Shown here: piece by piece, positions 35,024 to 43,261 of the stretch
How positions within the stretch are numbered: position 1 is the stretch's first letter
How the letters are laid out: each line of letters starts with the position of its first letter
Assembly: GCF_016862575.1 (NCBI RefSeq)
Contig: NZ_BONF01000029.1
Coordinates: 62,001-126,000, forward strand
Source: Catellatospora bangladeshensis
GTDB lineage: Bacteria; Actinomycetota; Actinomycetes; Mycobacteriales; Micromonosporaceae
DNA: 64,000 nucleotides
Reading direction: 5' to 3'
Position numbers and translations under genes: made by a program
Notes under the pieces: generated by a model
What the model was told of the DNA's origin: nothing
The model's input: the letters and a program-made list of their open reading frames with translations, nothing else
The model's database searches: none

Positions 35024-35488
35024 TCAGCCGCGGGTCACGGTGACGTCGACGGTGAACGCGCCGTTGCCGTTGCCCGGCGTGTCGTCGTTGATGCGCAGGT
35101 AGAGCCAGCTGCCGGTGCCGGTGTAGGTGTACGTGATGCCCGTGCCGGCGTAGCGGTAGTTCCCGTTGGACTTGGCCAGCAGCGAGTAGGCGCGGGCGGT
35201 CCGCATCGGGAACTTCGTGTCGTTGGCGATGTTGCTCCAGCCCTGCGGGCCGTTGTTGCCGGTGAGCCACACCCCGGCCCAGATCGAGCCGCCCGCGCTG
35301 ATCTGCACGCGGTCGCCGTCCTGCAGCCAGCAGCCGGTGTTGACGTCCCAGTCCGACTCCGCGACCTCCTTGTGCTCGCTGCAGACGATCGTCGTCGCGG
35401 CCTGCGCCGGCGACACTCCGACGAGGACGCTGCCCGCGGCGGCCGCGGTGATCGCCAGACCGGCGAGCATGGTGCGGATGATGTTCAT
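35024..35488 (-). CDS. Secreted LecA (PA-IL)-like lectin-domain protein
   Basis: A 154-residue secreted protein with a signal peptide to about residue 30 (ending SPAQA-A). The mature part follows the PA-IL beta-sandwich order: GDRVQISAGGSIWAGVWL, NNGPQG, a Leu-Leu-Ala-Lys strand, then LYLRINDDTPGNGNGAFTV, where the Asp/Asn loop matches the calcium and galactose site of Pseudomonas LecA. Two Cys could pair. It probably binds galactose-type sugars outside the cell. AGGAG lies seven bases before the ATG. The family call is by motif order only. Confidence 0.72.
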   Translation of the reverse strand: MNIIRTMLAGLAITAAAAGSVLVGVSPAQAATTIVCSEHKEVAESDWDVNTGCWLQDGDRVQISAGGSIWAGVWLTGNNGPQGWSNIANDTKFPMRTARAYSLLAKSNGNYRYAGTGITYTYTGTGSWLYLRINDDTPGNGNGAFTVDVTVTRG

Positions 35489-35614
35489 CTCAATCTCCTG
35501 TTCTCGATGCCGTTGACGTCTTTAACGGTATGAATCAGCAGGTCGCGGTACATCAGTGCTGGCACCTAATCGGAGTCGGGCGGGCGTCACCCGGCGGTCG
35601 CCGTTCCTGCCGGG

Positions 35615-36262
35615 TCAGGCCGCCAGGAACGTGAGCACCGCCAGCACCCGGCGGTGCTGCTGGGGCTCGTCGCCCAGCCCGAGCTTGGCGAAGATGCTGC
35701 GGACGTGGGCTTCGACGGTGCGCTCGGCGAGGTGGAGGTCTGCGGCGATGCCGGAGTTGGAGCGGCCGGCCGCCATCCGGGCCACGATCTCGCGCTCGCG
35801 GGACGACAGCACGTCCAGCCCGGCGGCGGTGCGGGGCCGACGCAGCAGCCGGTCGACGACCACCGGGTCGATGGCGGTGCCCGCCGCGGCGACCTCGCGT
35901 ACGTCGGCGGCGAACGCGGCGATGTCGGTGATCCGGTCCTTGAGCAGGTATCCGAACCCGCCACCGGGTTGCTGCAGCAGCGCCAGCGCCTCGCGATGCT
36001 CCAGATGCTGAGACAGCAGCAGCACGCCCACGCCGGGGTGGCGGCGGCGCACCGTCAGCGCCGCCCGCACGCCTTCCACGGAGTAGGTGGGCGGCATCCG
36101 GATGTCGACGACCGCGATGTCGGGCCGGTGCTCGGCGACGGCTGCCAGCAGCTGCTCGGCGTCGCCGACGTCGGCGGCCACGGTGATCCCCTGCCGTTCG
36201 AGCAGCAGTCTCAGGCCGCCGCGCAGCAGCACGCTGTCGTCGGCCAGCACGGCGGTGGTCAT
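35615..36262 (-). CDS. NarL/FixJ-type response regulator
   Basis: A 215-residue two-domain regulator. The receiver has acidic residues ADDS and the phosphoacceptor Asp in IAVVDIRMPP. The LuxR HTH is LSSREREIVARMAAGRSNSGIAADLHLAERTVEAHVRSIFAKLGL. Its ATG overlaps the stop of the histidine kinase (ATGA), so they form one signalling unit. Targets are unknown. Confidence 0.92.
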   Translation of the reverse strand: MTTAVLADDSVLLRGGLRLLLERQGITVAADVGDAEQLLAAVAEHRPDIAVVDIRMPPTYSVEGVRAALTVRRRHPGVGVLLLSQHLEHREALALLQQPGGGFGYLLKDRITDIAAFAADVREVAAAGTAIDPVVVDRLLRRPRTAAGLDVLSSREREIVARMAAGRSNSGIAADLHLAERTVEAHVRSIFAKLGLGDEPQQHRRVLAVLTFLAA

Positions 36263-37524
36263 GCCGCCCCCAGCGGCAGTACGGCGCGCACCGCGGTGCC
36301 CCTGCCGTGGGCGCTGGACAGCCGCAGCGTCCCTCCGCAGGCTTCGACCCGTTCGCGCAGGCCGTGCAGTCCCCCGCCCGGCACCGCCAGGGCGCCGCCG
36401 ACGCCGTCGTCGCAGACGGTGACCTCGACCCGGTTGTCGCCGGTCGTGAGTGTCACGGTGACCAGCCCGGCACCCGCGTGTTTCTCGCTGTTCGCGACGG
36501 CCTCCATGGTGACGTAGTAGGCGGCCGCGGCGACCGGTTCGGGCAGCGTGACGTGCCCGACGCGGTCGTCGACGGCGACGGGGACGCGCGCGCGTTCGGC
36601 GATGGCGGCCACCGCCCCGGACAGGCCGTGGCACACCAGCACGGCCGGGTTCATGCCGCGGACCAGGTCACGCAGGTCGGCGATGGCGTTCTCGACCTCC
36701 GCCGCCCCACGCGCCACCAGTGCCGGGTCGCCCTGGCGCAGCATCATCGCCGCGGCCAGCAGCCGCTGCTGCACCCCGTCGTGCACGTCACGTTCCACCC
36801 GGCGGCGTTCGCGGTCGCGGGCGTCGACCAGGCGGCGGCGTTCGGCGCGCTGGGCGCTGAGGGCGGCGCCCACCGGGATGAGCGCCGCGCCGAGCGCGTA
36901 CAGGACGGTGGGCCAGTGCCTGGGGCCGTAGGTGACGGTACTCAGCGCCGCGGTGCACAGCCCGTTGGCGGCCAGCGCGGCCCAGAACGGGGCGTAGACG
37001 CGCCGGTCGCCGGCCCCGGCGCGGCGGTAGCGCACGGTGAAGACACCCACCAGGAACACCCCGACCAGCGGATAGGTCCAGGCCCGCACACCCAGCAGCC
37101 CTGCCGGGCTCAACCGCCCGGCCGCCAGGGCGACGGCGGCGAGCACCGGCCAGTACGCATACGCGGCCGCGGCGATCGCCCGGTCCCACCGCCCGCGCAG
37201 CCGGCCGGAGGTGACGATCAGGCCCGCGTGCAGGTGCATGGGGTCATGCAGGAGGCTCAGCAGCAGGCCACCGGCGAACAGGGCGGGCAGCGCGGCACGG
37301 CCCCAGGCGTCGAGCAGCCACACCAGACCGCAGCCGGCCAGCAGCGGTCCCATGCGGCTGTCCGGGCGGTCCCGCCACAGCCGCAGGCCTACTTCGACGT
37401 GCAGCAACCCGGCGGCGGCGAGGCAGGCCAGCTCCCAGGGCGTCGCCCAGTAGGCGGTCAGCAGCGGGCCGCAAACCAGCGCCACGGCGGTGACCCGCAC
37501 CGGCCATCGAAGAAGATCAACCAT
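36259..37524 (-). CDS. Sensor histidine kinase (HisKA_3/HPK7 type)
   Basis: A 421-residue kinase. About eight membrane spans occupy residues 1-215. The dimerisation box has the phosphorylated His in ERDVHDGVQQRLLAAAMML, and the ATPase domain shows NSEKHAGA and DDGVGGA ... GLHGLRERVEACGG. It autophosphorylates and hands the phosphate to the regulator encoded next. The ATG at 37524 has only a weak ribosome site. A longer frame reaches 37656, but its extension is not conserved-looking. Confidence 0.88.
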   Translation of the reverse strand: MVDLLRWPVRVTAVALVCGPLLTAYWATPWELACLAAAGLLHVEVGLRLWRDRPDSRMGPLLAGCGLVWLLDAWGRAALPALFAGGLLLSLLHDPMHLHAGLIVTSGRLRGRWDRAIAAAAYAYWPVLAAVALAAGRLSPAGLLGVRAWTYPLVGVFLVGVFTVRYRRAGAGDRRVYAPFWAALAANGLCTAALSTVTYGPRHWPTVLYALGAALIPVGAALSAQRAERRRLVDARDRERRRVERDVHDGVQQRLLAAAMMLRQGDPALVARGAAEVENAIADLRDLVRGMNPAVLVCHGLSGAVAAIAERARVPVAVDDRVGHVTLPEPVAAAAYYVTMEAVANSEKHAGAGLVTVTLTTGDNRVEVTVCDDGVGGALAVPGGGLHGLRERVEACGGTLRLSSAHGRGTAVRAVLPLGAA

Positions 37525-37846
37525 AGGGCTCGATGCTGGTCCCGGCCTCCTGCCCCGGCCAGCATCGGTCGGCAGGCCGACTGTCGTGGCCGCGACACCG
37601 GCACCCGGCGCGCCGAGCCGCCGCAGCGCTTCGCGGTGGCGCGCACAGCAGCACACCGTTGGTAGATCCAGGCGGCCGGCGGTTGTTCACCGGCGAAGAC
37701 ACGGCCGCGGGCCCCCGGCGAGCCGGCTTCGCCGCTGTCAATGCTTTGTGGCGGATCTTGCATCATTTGTCAGCGCTCGATATAGCTTGCGCCGGATGAC
37801 AGGATGATCTACGTCCAGTCCTATGTAGACGAACGACAGGAGCATC
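37525..37846. promoter_or_regulatory. 322-bp divergent interval, kinase / metalloprotease
   Basis: No convincing gene is present. Close to the protease start, TCTAC (37808-37812) and GTAGA (about 37826-37830) form a short inverted repeat. I found no clear promoter hexamers. Confidence 0.35.
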
Positions 37847-39694
37847 ATGTTGCTTCGGCGACACCTCAGCGTGGCTCTCAGCGGTGTGCTGCTGGCCGCC
37901 GGTCTGGCCACCTCCACACCGGCCGTGGCGGGCGGCACCGCCGCCGACCCCTGCGCCGGCCCGGACCGGGTTGCCAAGCCCGCATCGTGCGGCATCGCCT
38001 CGTACGACGTCTTCCCCGGTGCCCGGATCGGCGAGCGGACCGGCCCGGCGGCACTGTCGGACAAGGAACTCTCCGCCCGGGGCATGCCCGCCGAGCAGGT
38101 CAGCCCGCAGCTGGTCGCGTGTGACGGCGACGGCACCTCCGGCAAGCGCATCGAGGTGCTGTACCTGCGTGAGGCCACCATGCCCGACCGGTACGCGCAG
38201 CTGCTGCCGATGTTCCGGGCGTGGCTGGCCAACGCCGACGACCAGTTCAACGACCAGGCCGCGGTCAGCAACCGCAGCCGCCACCTGCGGTTCGTGACGA
38301 CGGCGGTGTCCGGCGGCTGCGCCGCGGTGGTCCGCAACCACGTCGTGCCGGCCGGCTCGCTGGCCACCTTCGACAGCAGCAAGATCGCCGCGCAGAACCT
38401 CGGGTACAACAGCAACGACCGCAAGTACCTGATGCTGACCGAGGCGACGGTGATCTGCGGCGTGGGCGAGATCAAGCCGGACGATCTGACCACCGGCGCG
38501 GGCAACCTCAACAACGGGCAGAGCTTCGCCCGCGTCGACGCCATCCCCGGCTGTTTCGGCGCCAACGCCATCGCGCACGAACTGGGCCACACCCTCGGCG
38601 CGGCGCAGCTGACCGCGCCGCACACCGACGGCAGCTGGCACTGCCTCGACCAGTGGGACCTCATGTGCTACGGCGGCACCCCGACCTGGAGCTGCCTGCA
38701 GTGGAACGACTACCGGCTGCCCGACTGCAACCGTGACGACTACTTCAACGCCAACCCGACGGCGGGCAGCTACCTGGCCACCCACTGGAACACCGCCGAC
38801 AGCGCCTACTTCATCGCGGGTTCTACCGCCGACGTCACCACCCACCCGAAGGTCGGCTGGACGTACGCCATCACCAGCGTCTCCACCGGAGAGGCGCTCG
38901 AACCGATCGGCGCGTCGACCGCCGGGCTGGTCGAGCTGAGCCAGCGGACCCGGGTGGACACCCCCAGCCAGAAGTGGCTCATGGGTTACACCACCGGCCT
39001 GCAGTTCATCAACATCGGCAGCCGCATGTGCCTGGACAGCTCCTACAGCGGCACCACCCCCGGCACCACCACCCTGCAGTACTACTGCGCGGGCCAGGAC
39101 GGCATGCGGCTGGCCTACCTGCCCGTCGGCAGCGGCCAGTACGCGATCTTCGACTGGCTGTCCGGGCTGGCGCTGACGGTCTCGGGCGCCTACCCGACCC
39201 CCGTCCAGCAGCAGCCGTACACCGGCGCCGCCAACCAGAAGTGGGTCTTCAACCGGATCACCGACCCGGGGCCGGTCAACAACGGCGCCTACTACCTGCA
39301 GGGCATCAACAACCTCGACAACGCCGAGGTCGCCGGGGCCTCCACCGCCTCCGGGGCCCTGATCACCCACGCGGCCCCGTCCGGGGCCACCAGCCAGCGC
39401 TGGAAGCTGCAGGCCAGCGGGTCGTACTGGAAGCTGCTGAACGTCAACAGCAACCTGTGCCTCGACCTCGTCAGCGCGAGCACGGCGGCGGGCATCGGCG
39501 TACGCCAGGCCACGTGCGCTGCCGCGACCCGGCAGGAATGGACGCTCCGGCGGGTCGCCGACGGCACGTACTTCCTGGTCAACCGGTACAGCGGCAAGAC
39601 ACTCACGATGACCGCGGGCGCCGGGTCGACGCTCAGCCAGCAGACCGTCGCCGGAGACAACCGCGACCTGATCTGGGCGCTGCGACCCGTCTAA
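37847..39694 (+). CDS. Secreted zinc metalloprotease with C-terminal ricin-type lectin repeats
   Basis: A 615-residue secreted protein. A signal peptide is at 1-28. The catalytic part carries HELGHTLGA (His244, Glu245, His248) and a Met-turn-like DLMCYGG. From about residue 335 there are two ricin-B-type beta-trefoils with repeated Q-x-W (SQKWLM, NQKWVF, SQRWKL, RQEWTL). It should cleave proteins while holding on to carbohydrate. Eight or more Cys in the catalytic part suggest disulfides. AGGAG lies four bases before the ATG. A terminator follows. Confidence 0.88.
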   Translation: MLLRRHLSVALSGVLLAAGLATSTPAVAGGTAADPCAGPDRVAKPASCGIASYDVFPGARIGERTGPAALSDKELSARGMPAEQVSPQLVACDGDGTSGKRIEVLYLREATMPDRYAQLLPMFRAWLANADDQFNDQAAVSNRSRHLRFVTTAVSGGCAAVVRNHVVPAGSLATFDSSKIAAQNLGYNSNDRKYLMLTEATVICGVGEIKPDDLTTGAGNLNNGQSFARVDAIPGCFGANAIAHELGHTLGAAQLTAPHTDGSWHCLDQWDLMCYGGTPTWSCLQWNDYRLPDCNRDDYFNANPTAGSYLATHWNTADSAYFIAGSTADVTTHPKVGWTYAITSVSTGEALEPIGASTAGLVELSQRTRVDTPSQKWLMGYTTGLQFINIGSRMCLDSSYSGTTPGTTTLQYYCAGQDGMRLAYLPVGSGQYAIFDWLSGLALTVSGAYPTPVQQQPYTGAANQKWVFNRITDPGPVNNGAYYLQGINNLDNAEVAGASTASGALITHAAPSGATSQRWKLQASGSYWKLLNVNSNLCLDLVSASTAAGIGVRQATCAAATRQEWTLRRVADGTYFLVNRYSGKTLTMTAGAGSTLSQQTVAGDNRDLIWALRPV

Positions 39695-39699
39695 GGGAC

Positions 39700-39737
39700 A
39701 GGCCGGCCGGGAGCCCGACCGGGCCCCCGGCCGGCCT
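39700..39737 (+). terminator. Terminator after the metalloprotease
   Basis: 12-bp arms (AGGCCGGCCGGG with its complement) enclose a 14-base loop, six bases after the stop. Confidence 0.78.
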
Positions 39738-39825
39738 CGCCCACGCGTGCCGGACCGGGTCACCCCCGCTCTGCCGGTAGCGAACTCGGCTGTCGGACGA
39801 CGGCGGGCCTTGCTATGAAGGACCC

Positions 39826-40209
39826 ATGTCGAATCCGGCGGAGCGAGCCCACCCCCAGGCACCTCCGCGTCGGGTGCTGCTGCGCTCGGCGCTGGGTGAG
39901 TCACTGCGGCGCCTGCGCCTCGAACAGGGACGCACGCTGGCCGAGGTCGCGGTCACCGCGCGGATCTCGATGCCCTACCTGTCCGAGGTCGAACGCGGCC
40001 TCAAGGAGGTCTCCTCCGAGGTGCTCGCGGCGCTGTGCGCGGCGCTGGGCATCGAGCTGTCCGAGCTGCTCGTCGCCGTCGCCTTCCACATCTCGGCGAA
40101 CAACGCCGCGGCGACGGTGCTCACGGCCCACCGGACGGCCGCGGGCCGCTACGACGTGGCGGCGCCGCCGGCCCGGCGAGCCGGCGACGCCTACGCCCTG
40201 GCCGCCTAG
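39826..40209 (+). CDS. popR: XRE-family regulator, PopR-like, with ssrA-like YALAA tail
   Basis: A 127-residue regulator with an HTH_3 domain at about residues 22-80 ([45 protein letters not shown]). The C terminus reads DAYALAA, matching the end of the ssrA degradation tag. PopR of Streptomyces activates the clpP3-clpP4 operon and is itself degraded by ClpP1P2 through its terminal Ala-Ala. This gene converges on a tandem clpP pair, and the two stop codons overlap in a single CTAG. The context and tail support a PopR-type feedback regulator. AAGGA precedes the ATG. Confidence 0.83.
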   Translation: MSNPAERAHPQAPPRRVLLRSALGESLRRLRLEQGRTLAEVAVTARISMPYLSEVERGLKEVSSEVLAALCAALGIELSELLVAVAFHISANNAAATVLTAHRTAAGRYDVAAPPARRAGDAYALAA

Positions 40210-40838
40210 CCCTCCGGCGTCGTCTTCACGGTGGAGATGACCTGGTCGGCCAAGCCGTACGCGACGGCTTCGGCGGCGCTGAACGTCTTGTGCCGGTCGA
40301 GGTCGTGCCGGATCTTCTGCGCCGGGTGACCCGTGTGCCGGCTGAGGATGCCGTCCATCTCGGCGCGCACCCGGGACACCTCCCGCGCCCGGATCGCCAG
40401 GTCCGGCAGCGTGCCCTGGGCCACGTCGAACGAGCCCTCCTGCGTGGACGGCTGATGCAGCACCACCTTGGCGTGCCGGAGCACCGTCCGTTTGCCGGCC
40501 GTACCCGCGGCCAGCAGCACCGCCGCGGCCGAGGACGCCTGCCCGACGCACAGCGTGGCGACGTCCGGGCGGACGTACTGCATCGTGTCGTAGATCGCGG
40601 TCAGCGCGCTGTAGGAGCCGCCCCGCGAGTTGATGTAGAAGGAGATGTCCAGCTCGGCGCTCTCGGACTGCAGATGCAGCAGCTGCGCGATGATCACGTT
40701 GGCGACGTCGTCGGTGATCTCCGTGCCGAGGAAGATGATCCGCTCCGACAGCAGCCGGGAGTAGATGTCGAAGGCGCGCTCGCCGCGCGAGGTCCGCTCG
40801 ACGACGGTGGGAATCGTGTACTGGCCCACGACGGTCAC
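40206..40838 (-). CDS. clpP: ClpP protease subunit (second of a pair)
   Basis: A 210-residue serine protease subunit. The nucleophile is in [16 protein letters not shown] and the catalytic His in VVLHQPS, followed by the Asp region in [16 protein letters not shown]. Stacked heptamers with a Clp ATPase degrade unfolded or tagged proteins. The start at 40838 overlaps the stop of the upstream clpP (ATGA-type), so a hetero-oligomeric ClpP is likely. The pair resembles the second, stress-related clpP operon (clpP3-clpP4) of Streptomyces, given its PopR-like neighbour. Confidence 0.93.
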   Translation of the reverse strand: MTVVGQYTIPTVVERTSRGERAFDIYSRLLSERIIFLGTEITDDVANVIIAQLLHLQSESAELDISFYINSRGGSYSALTAIYDTMQYVRPDVATLCVGQASSAAAVLLAAGTAGKRTVLRHAKVVLHQPSTQEGSFDVAQGTLPDLAIRAREVSRVRAEMDGILSRHTGHPAQKIRHDLDRHKTFSAAEAVAYGLADQVISTVKTTPEG

Positions 40839-41431
40839 ACCCCCATCCGCTGCTTGACCACGCGCGGGCGGATGTCGTCGATGTGCGCGACGATGTGATC
40901 GACCATCCCGTAGTCGAGCGCCTCCTGCGCGCTGAACCAGCGATCACGCTGCCCGTCTTCGACGATCGCGGTCACCGGCTGCCCGGTGTGCCCGGCGGTC
41001 AGCGCGCTCATCAGGTTGCTGATCCGGTCCAGCTGCCCGGCGTAGATCTCCACGTCGGCCGCGGTGCCGCCCAGCCCGGCCGACCCCTGGTGCATCAGGA
41101 TCTGCGCGCTGGGCAGGGCGAACCGCTTGCCCGGCGTGCCGGCGCACAGCAGGAACTGCGCCATGCTCCCCGCTAGCCCCATCGCCACGGTGATCACGTC
41201 GTTGGGGATGAGCTGCATCATGTCGTACACGGCCAGCCCGGCCAGCACCGAGCCGCCGCGCGAGTTCAGGTACAGCGCGACGTCGCGGCGCGGGTCCTCG
41301 GCGGACAGCGTCAGCAGCTGAGCGCAGATCCGGTTGGCGATGTCGTCCTCGACGTCGGAGCCGAGCACGATGATCCGCTCGTGCAGCAGTCTCGTGCTCA
41401 GTTCGTCGTCCAGCGTGGCGGTGGCGCCCAT
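40835..41431 (-). CDS. clpP: ClpP protease subunit (first of a pair)
   Basis: A 198-residue subunit. The nucleophile Ser is in [15 protein letters not shown] (Gly replaces the usual Ala before Ser), the catalytic His in ILMHQGS, and the oligomer interface in [19 protein letters not shown]. It lacks a long propeptide. AGGAG lies seven bases before the ATG. It is translationally coupled to the second clpP. An inverted repeat lies just upstream. Confidence 0.93.
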   Translation of the reverse strand: MGATATLDDELSTRLLHERIIVLGSDVEDDIANRICAQLLTLSAEDPRRDVALYLNSRGGSVLAGLAVYDMMQLIPNDVITVAMGLAGSMAQFLLCAGTPGKRFALPSAQILMHQGSAGLGGTAADVEIYAGQLDRISNLMSALTAGHTGQPVTAIVEDGQRDRWFSAQEALDYGMVDHIVAHIDDIRPRVVKQRMGV

Positions 41432-41446
41432 GGGTGCACTCCTGTT

Positions 41447-41478
41447 CTCGGGCCGTTCCTTCCACGATCAGGCCCGAG
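41447..41478. promoter_or_regulatory. Inverted repeat CTCGGGCC-N16-GGCCCGAG before clpP
   Basis: Two perfect 8-bp arms start 16 bases upstream of the first clpP ATG. Either an operator for the PopR-like protein or a 5'-leader hairpin. Confidence 0.45.
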
Positions 41479-41538
41479 GTGGCGGTGTACCAAGGCGATC
41501 TGCTGTCAGCGACTTCGCCCAGGGCAGAGCGGCCGCGG

Positions 41539-41558
41539 GCCGCCGGTGGGACGGCGGC
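41539..41558 (-). terminator. Short hairpin after kdpE
   Basis: GCCGCCG / CGGCGGC with a 6-base loop directly after the kdpE stop. Weak but correctly placed. Confidence 0.4.
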
Positions 41559-42248
41559 TCACGCGGGCAGTTCGTCGGAGGGCACGAAGCGGTAGCCCAT
41601 GCCCGGTTCGGTCAGCAGCTGCCGGGGGTGGGCGGGGTCGGCCTCGAGTTTGCGGCGCAGCTGGGCCATGTACTGGCGCAGGTAGTTGGTCTCGGTGGCG
41701 TACTGCGGGCCCCAGATGTCGTGCAGCAGCTGCCGCTGGCTGACGAGCTTGCCGGGGTTGCGGACCAGCGCGGCCAGCAGCTGCCATTCCGTCGGGGTCA
41801 GGCGGACGTCGCCGCCGCGGATCTGGTGGTCGGCGACGTCGAGTTCGAACCTGCCGACGCGGACGAACCGCCGGGACTCCGGGGCGGGGGCGTGGCGGCG
41901 GGTCACCGCGCGGATGCGGGCCAGCAGTTCGTCGACGCCGAAGGGTTTGGTGACGTAGTCGTCGGCTCCGGCGTCGAGGGCCTCGACCTTGTCGTCGCTG
42001 CCGGTGCGGCCGGACAGCACGATGATCGGGGTCGCCGACCAGCCGCGCAGGCCCCGGATGACCTCGACGCCGTCCATGTCGGGCAGGCCGAGGTCGAGCA
42101 CGATCACGTCGGGCAGGTACGCGCTCGCGGCCCGCAGTGCCGTGGCGCCGTCGGCGGCCAGTTCGACGTCGTAGCCGCGGGCCTTGAGATTGATGCGCAT
42201 CGCGCGCAGGATCTGCGGTTCGTCGTCGATGATGAGGACCTTCGTCAT
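41559..42248 (-). CDS. kdpE: KdpE response regulator
   Basis: A 229-residue OmpR/PhoB-type regulator. The receiver has IDDEP, the phospho-Asp in VIVLDLGLPDMDG and the conserved Lys in DYVTKPFGVDELLAR; the winged helix is LTPTEWQLLAALVRNPGKLVSQRQLLHDIWGPQYATETNYLRQYMAQLRRKLE, very KdpE-like. It normally activates kdpFABC under K+ limitation or stress after phosphorylation by KdpD. Its ATG still overlaps (ATGA) the stop of the kdpD remnant. No intact kdpD is in the window, so its kinase must be elsewhere or absent. Confidence 0.93.
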   Translation of the reverse strand: MTKVLIIDDEPQILRAMRINLKARGYDVELAADGATALRAASAYLPDVIVLDLGLPDMDGVEVIRGLRGWSATPIIVLSGRTGSDDKVEALDAGADDYVTKPFGVDELLARIRAVTRRHAPAPESRRFVRVGRFELDVADHQIRGGDVRLTPTEWQLLAALVRNPGKLVSQRQLLHDIWGPQYATETNYLRQYMAQLRRKLEADPAHPRQLLTEPGMGYRFVPSDELPA

Positions 42249-42376
42249 CGGTTCGCCTGTTCCGTTCGCTGGGCGGTGGTCGTGCCCGGGGTGATCTCCG
42301 GGACAAGTGTGCCGTCCATGGCTTCGCTGAGGCCGCAGGCCGGGGCCGAGCCGAGGCCGGCGCCGAGGCGGATGCC
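42245..42376 (-). pseudogene. kdpD: kdpD remnant: last ~43 codons of the sensor kinase
   Basis: Between the kdpC stop and kdpE lies a frame without a start. It reads LGAGLGSAPACGLSEAMDGT, then LVPEITPG and TTT. This lines up with the G2 box and end of KdpD (GxGLGLAxxRGLxEAMGGTLxPEDTPGGGLT). Everything upstream, including USP, membrane, His and N boxes, is gone. The final residues (AQRTEQANR) no longer look like KdpD. Its TGA overlaps the kdpE ATG as in an intact kdpDE pair. I read it as the scar of a deletion joining kdpC to the kdpD tail. Confidence 0.8.
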
Positions 42377-42378
42377 GG

Positions 42379-43260
42379 TTACCGGCGGTCCAGGGCCAGG
42401 TTGAGTTCCAGCACGTTGACGCCGGGTTCGCCGATGAACCCGAGGACCCGTCCGGTGGTGTGCTCGTCGATCAGGGCGTCGACCTGCTCGACGGGCAGGC
42501 TGCGGGCGGCGGCGACGCGCCTGGCCTGCAGCCTGGCGTACTCGACGCTGATGTGCGGGTCGAGGGAGCTGCCGCTGGCGGTGACCGCGTCGGCAGGGAC
42601 CGGGGACGTCTCGGGCGCGTCTCCCCGCACGGGGACGAGCACGCCCTTGCCGTAGTCCTCGCCGAACCTGCCGCACTCCACGCGCACGCCCTCGTAGGTG
42701 GCGGTGAACGGGGTGGCGGGGCAGGCCTGGTTAACGCTGACGGCGCGGGTGACCCGTCCGGACAGGCCGTCGCTATAGAAGACGCGCAGGACCGCGCCGA
42801 CGCCGTCGGGGGTGCAGTACGGCCGGGCGCCGCTGACGCCTTCCAGCTCGCCGACCGCCTTGCTGCGGGCGCAGACCTGGGTGAGCAGGGCCTGCCTGCT
42901 GCCGTCGCCCGCTGCGGAGTCCGGGTCGAGGGCCGGGTCGCCGAGGGTGTCCTCGATGCTCTCCGGGCCGAGGTTGGACGCGGCGGTGGCGCCGGGGTCG
43001 TAGCCGGACGCCGACGGGCGGCTCTGGAAGTACTTCGCCACCGGGTTGCCGTCGGCGTCGGTGAACGACTGCCCGATCAGCGAGCTGCCGACGGGTCTGC
43101 CGTCCACCTCGACGACGGAGCCGTCCGCCTTGTCCCGCAGTCCGGGCAGCTGGGCGACGCCGGTGAGGGCCAGCGGGTATCCCAGGCCGAGCAGGACGGT
43201 GAACACGAGCACGGCCCGTACGGCGGCCAGGTGCTGGGAGATCCAACCGGTTGTACGCAT
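42379..43260 (-). CDS. kdpC: Potassium-transporting ATPase subunit KdpC
   Basis: A 293-residue subunit with one N-terminal membrane span (AVLVFTVLLGLGYPLALTGVAQL) and the KdpC body (GSSLIGQSF, YFQSRPSASGYDPGATAASNLGP, SGSSLDPHISVEYARLQARRVAAARSL, GEPGVNVLELNLALD). It stabilises the KdpFABC complex and helps ATP binding. It is about 90 residues longer than the E. coli protein, with a polar insert containing three or four Cys between about 130 and 205, a feature of some actinomycete KdpCs. The stop lies next to the kdpD remnant. Confidence 0.95.
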   Translation of the reverse strand: MRTTGWISQHLAAVRAVLVFTVLLGLGYPLALTGVAQLPGLRDKADGSVVEVDGRPVGSSLIGQSFTDADGNPVAKYFQSRPSASGYDPGATAASNLGPESIEDTLGDPALDPDSAAGDGSRQALLTQVCARSKAVGELEGVSGARPYCTPDGVGAVLRVFYSDGLSGRVTRAVSVNQACPATPFTATYEGVRVECGRFGEDYGKGVLVPVRGDAPETSPVPADAVTASGSSLDPHISVEYARLQARRVAAARSLPVEQVDALIDEHTTGRVLGFIGEPGVNVLELNLALDRR

Positions 43261-43261
43261 G

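Noticed and set aside
40206-41431. clpP pair as the housekeeping clpP1-clpP2 operon
   Set aside because: No clpX or tig next to it, and the PopR-like neighbour points to the secondary clpP operon; not excluded without the rest of the genome.
42377-42676. Extension of the kdpD remnant frame upstream into kdpC
   Set aside because: That part is an Arg-rich shadow of kdpC in another frame without KdpD motifs.
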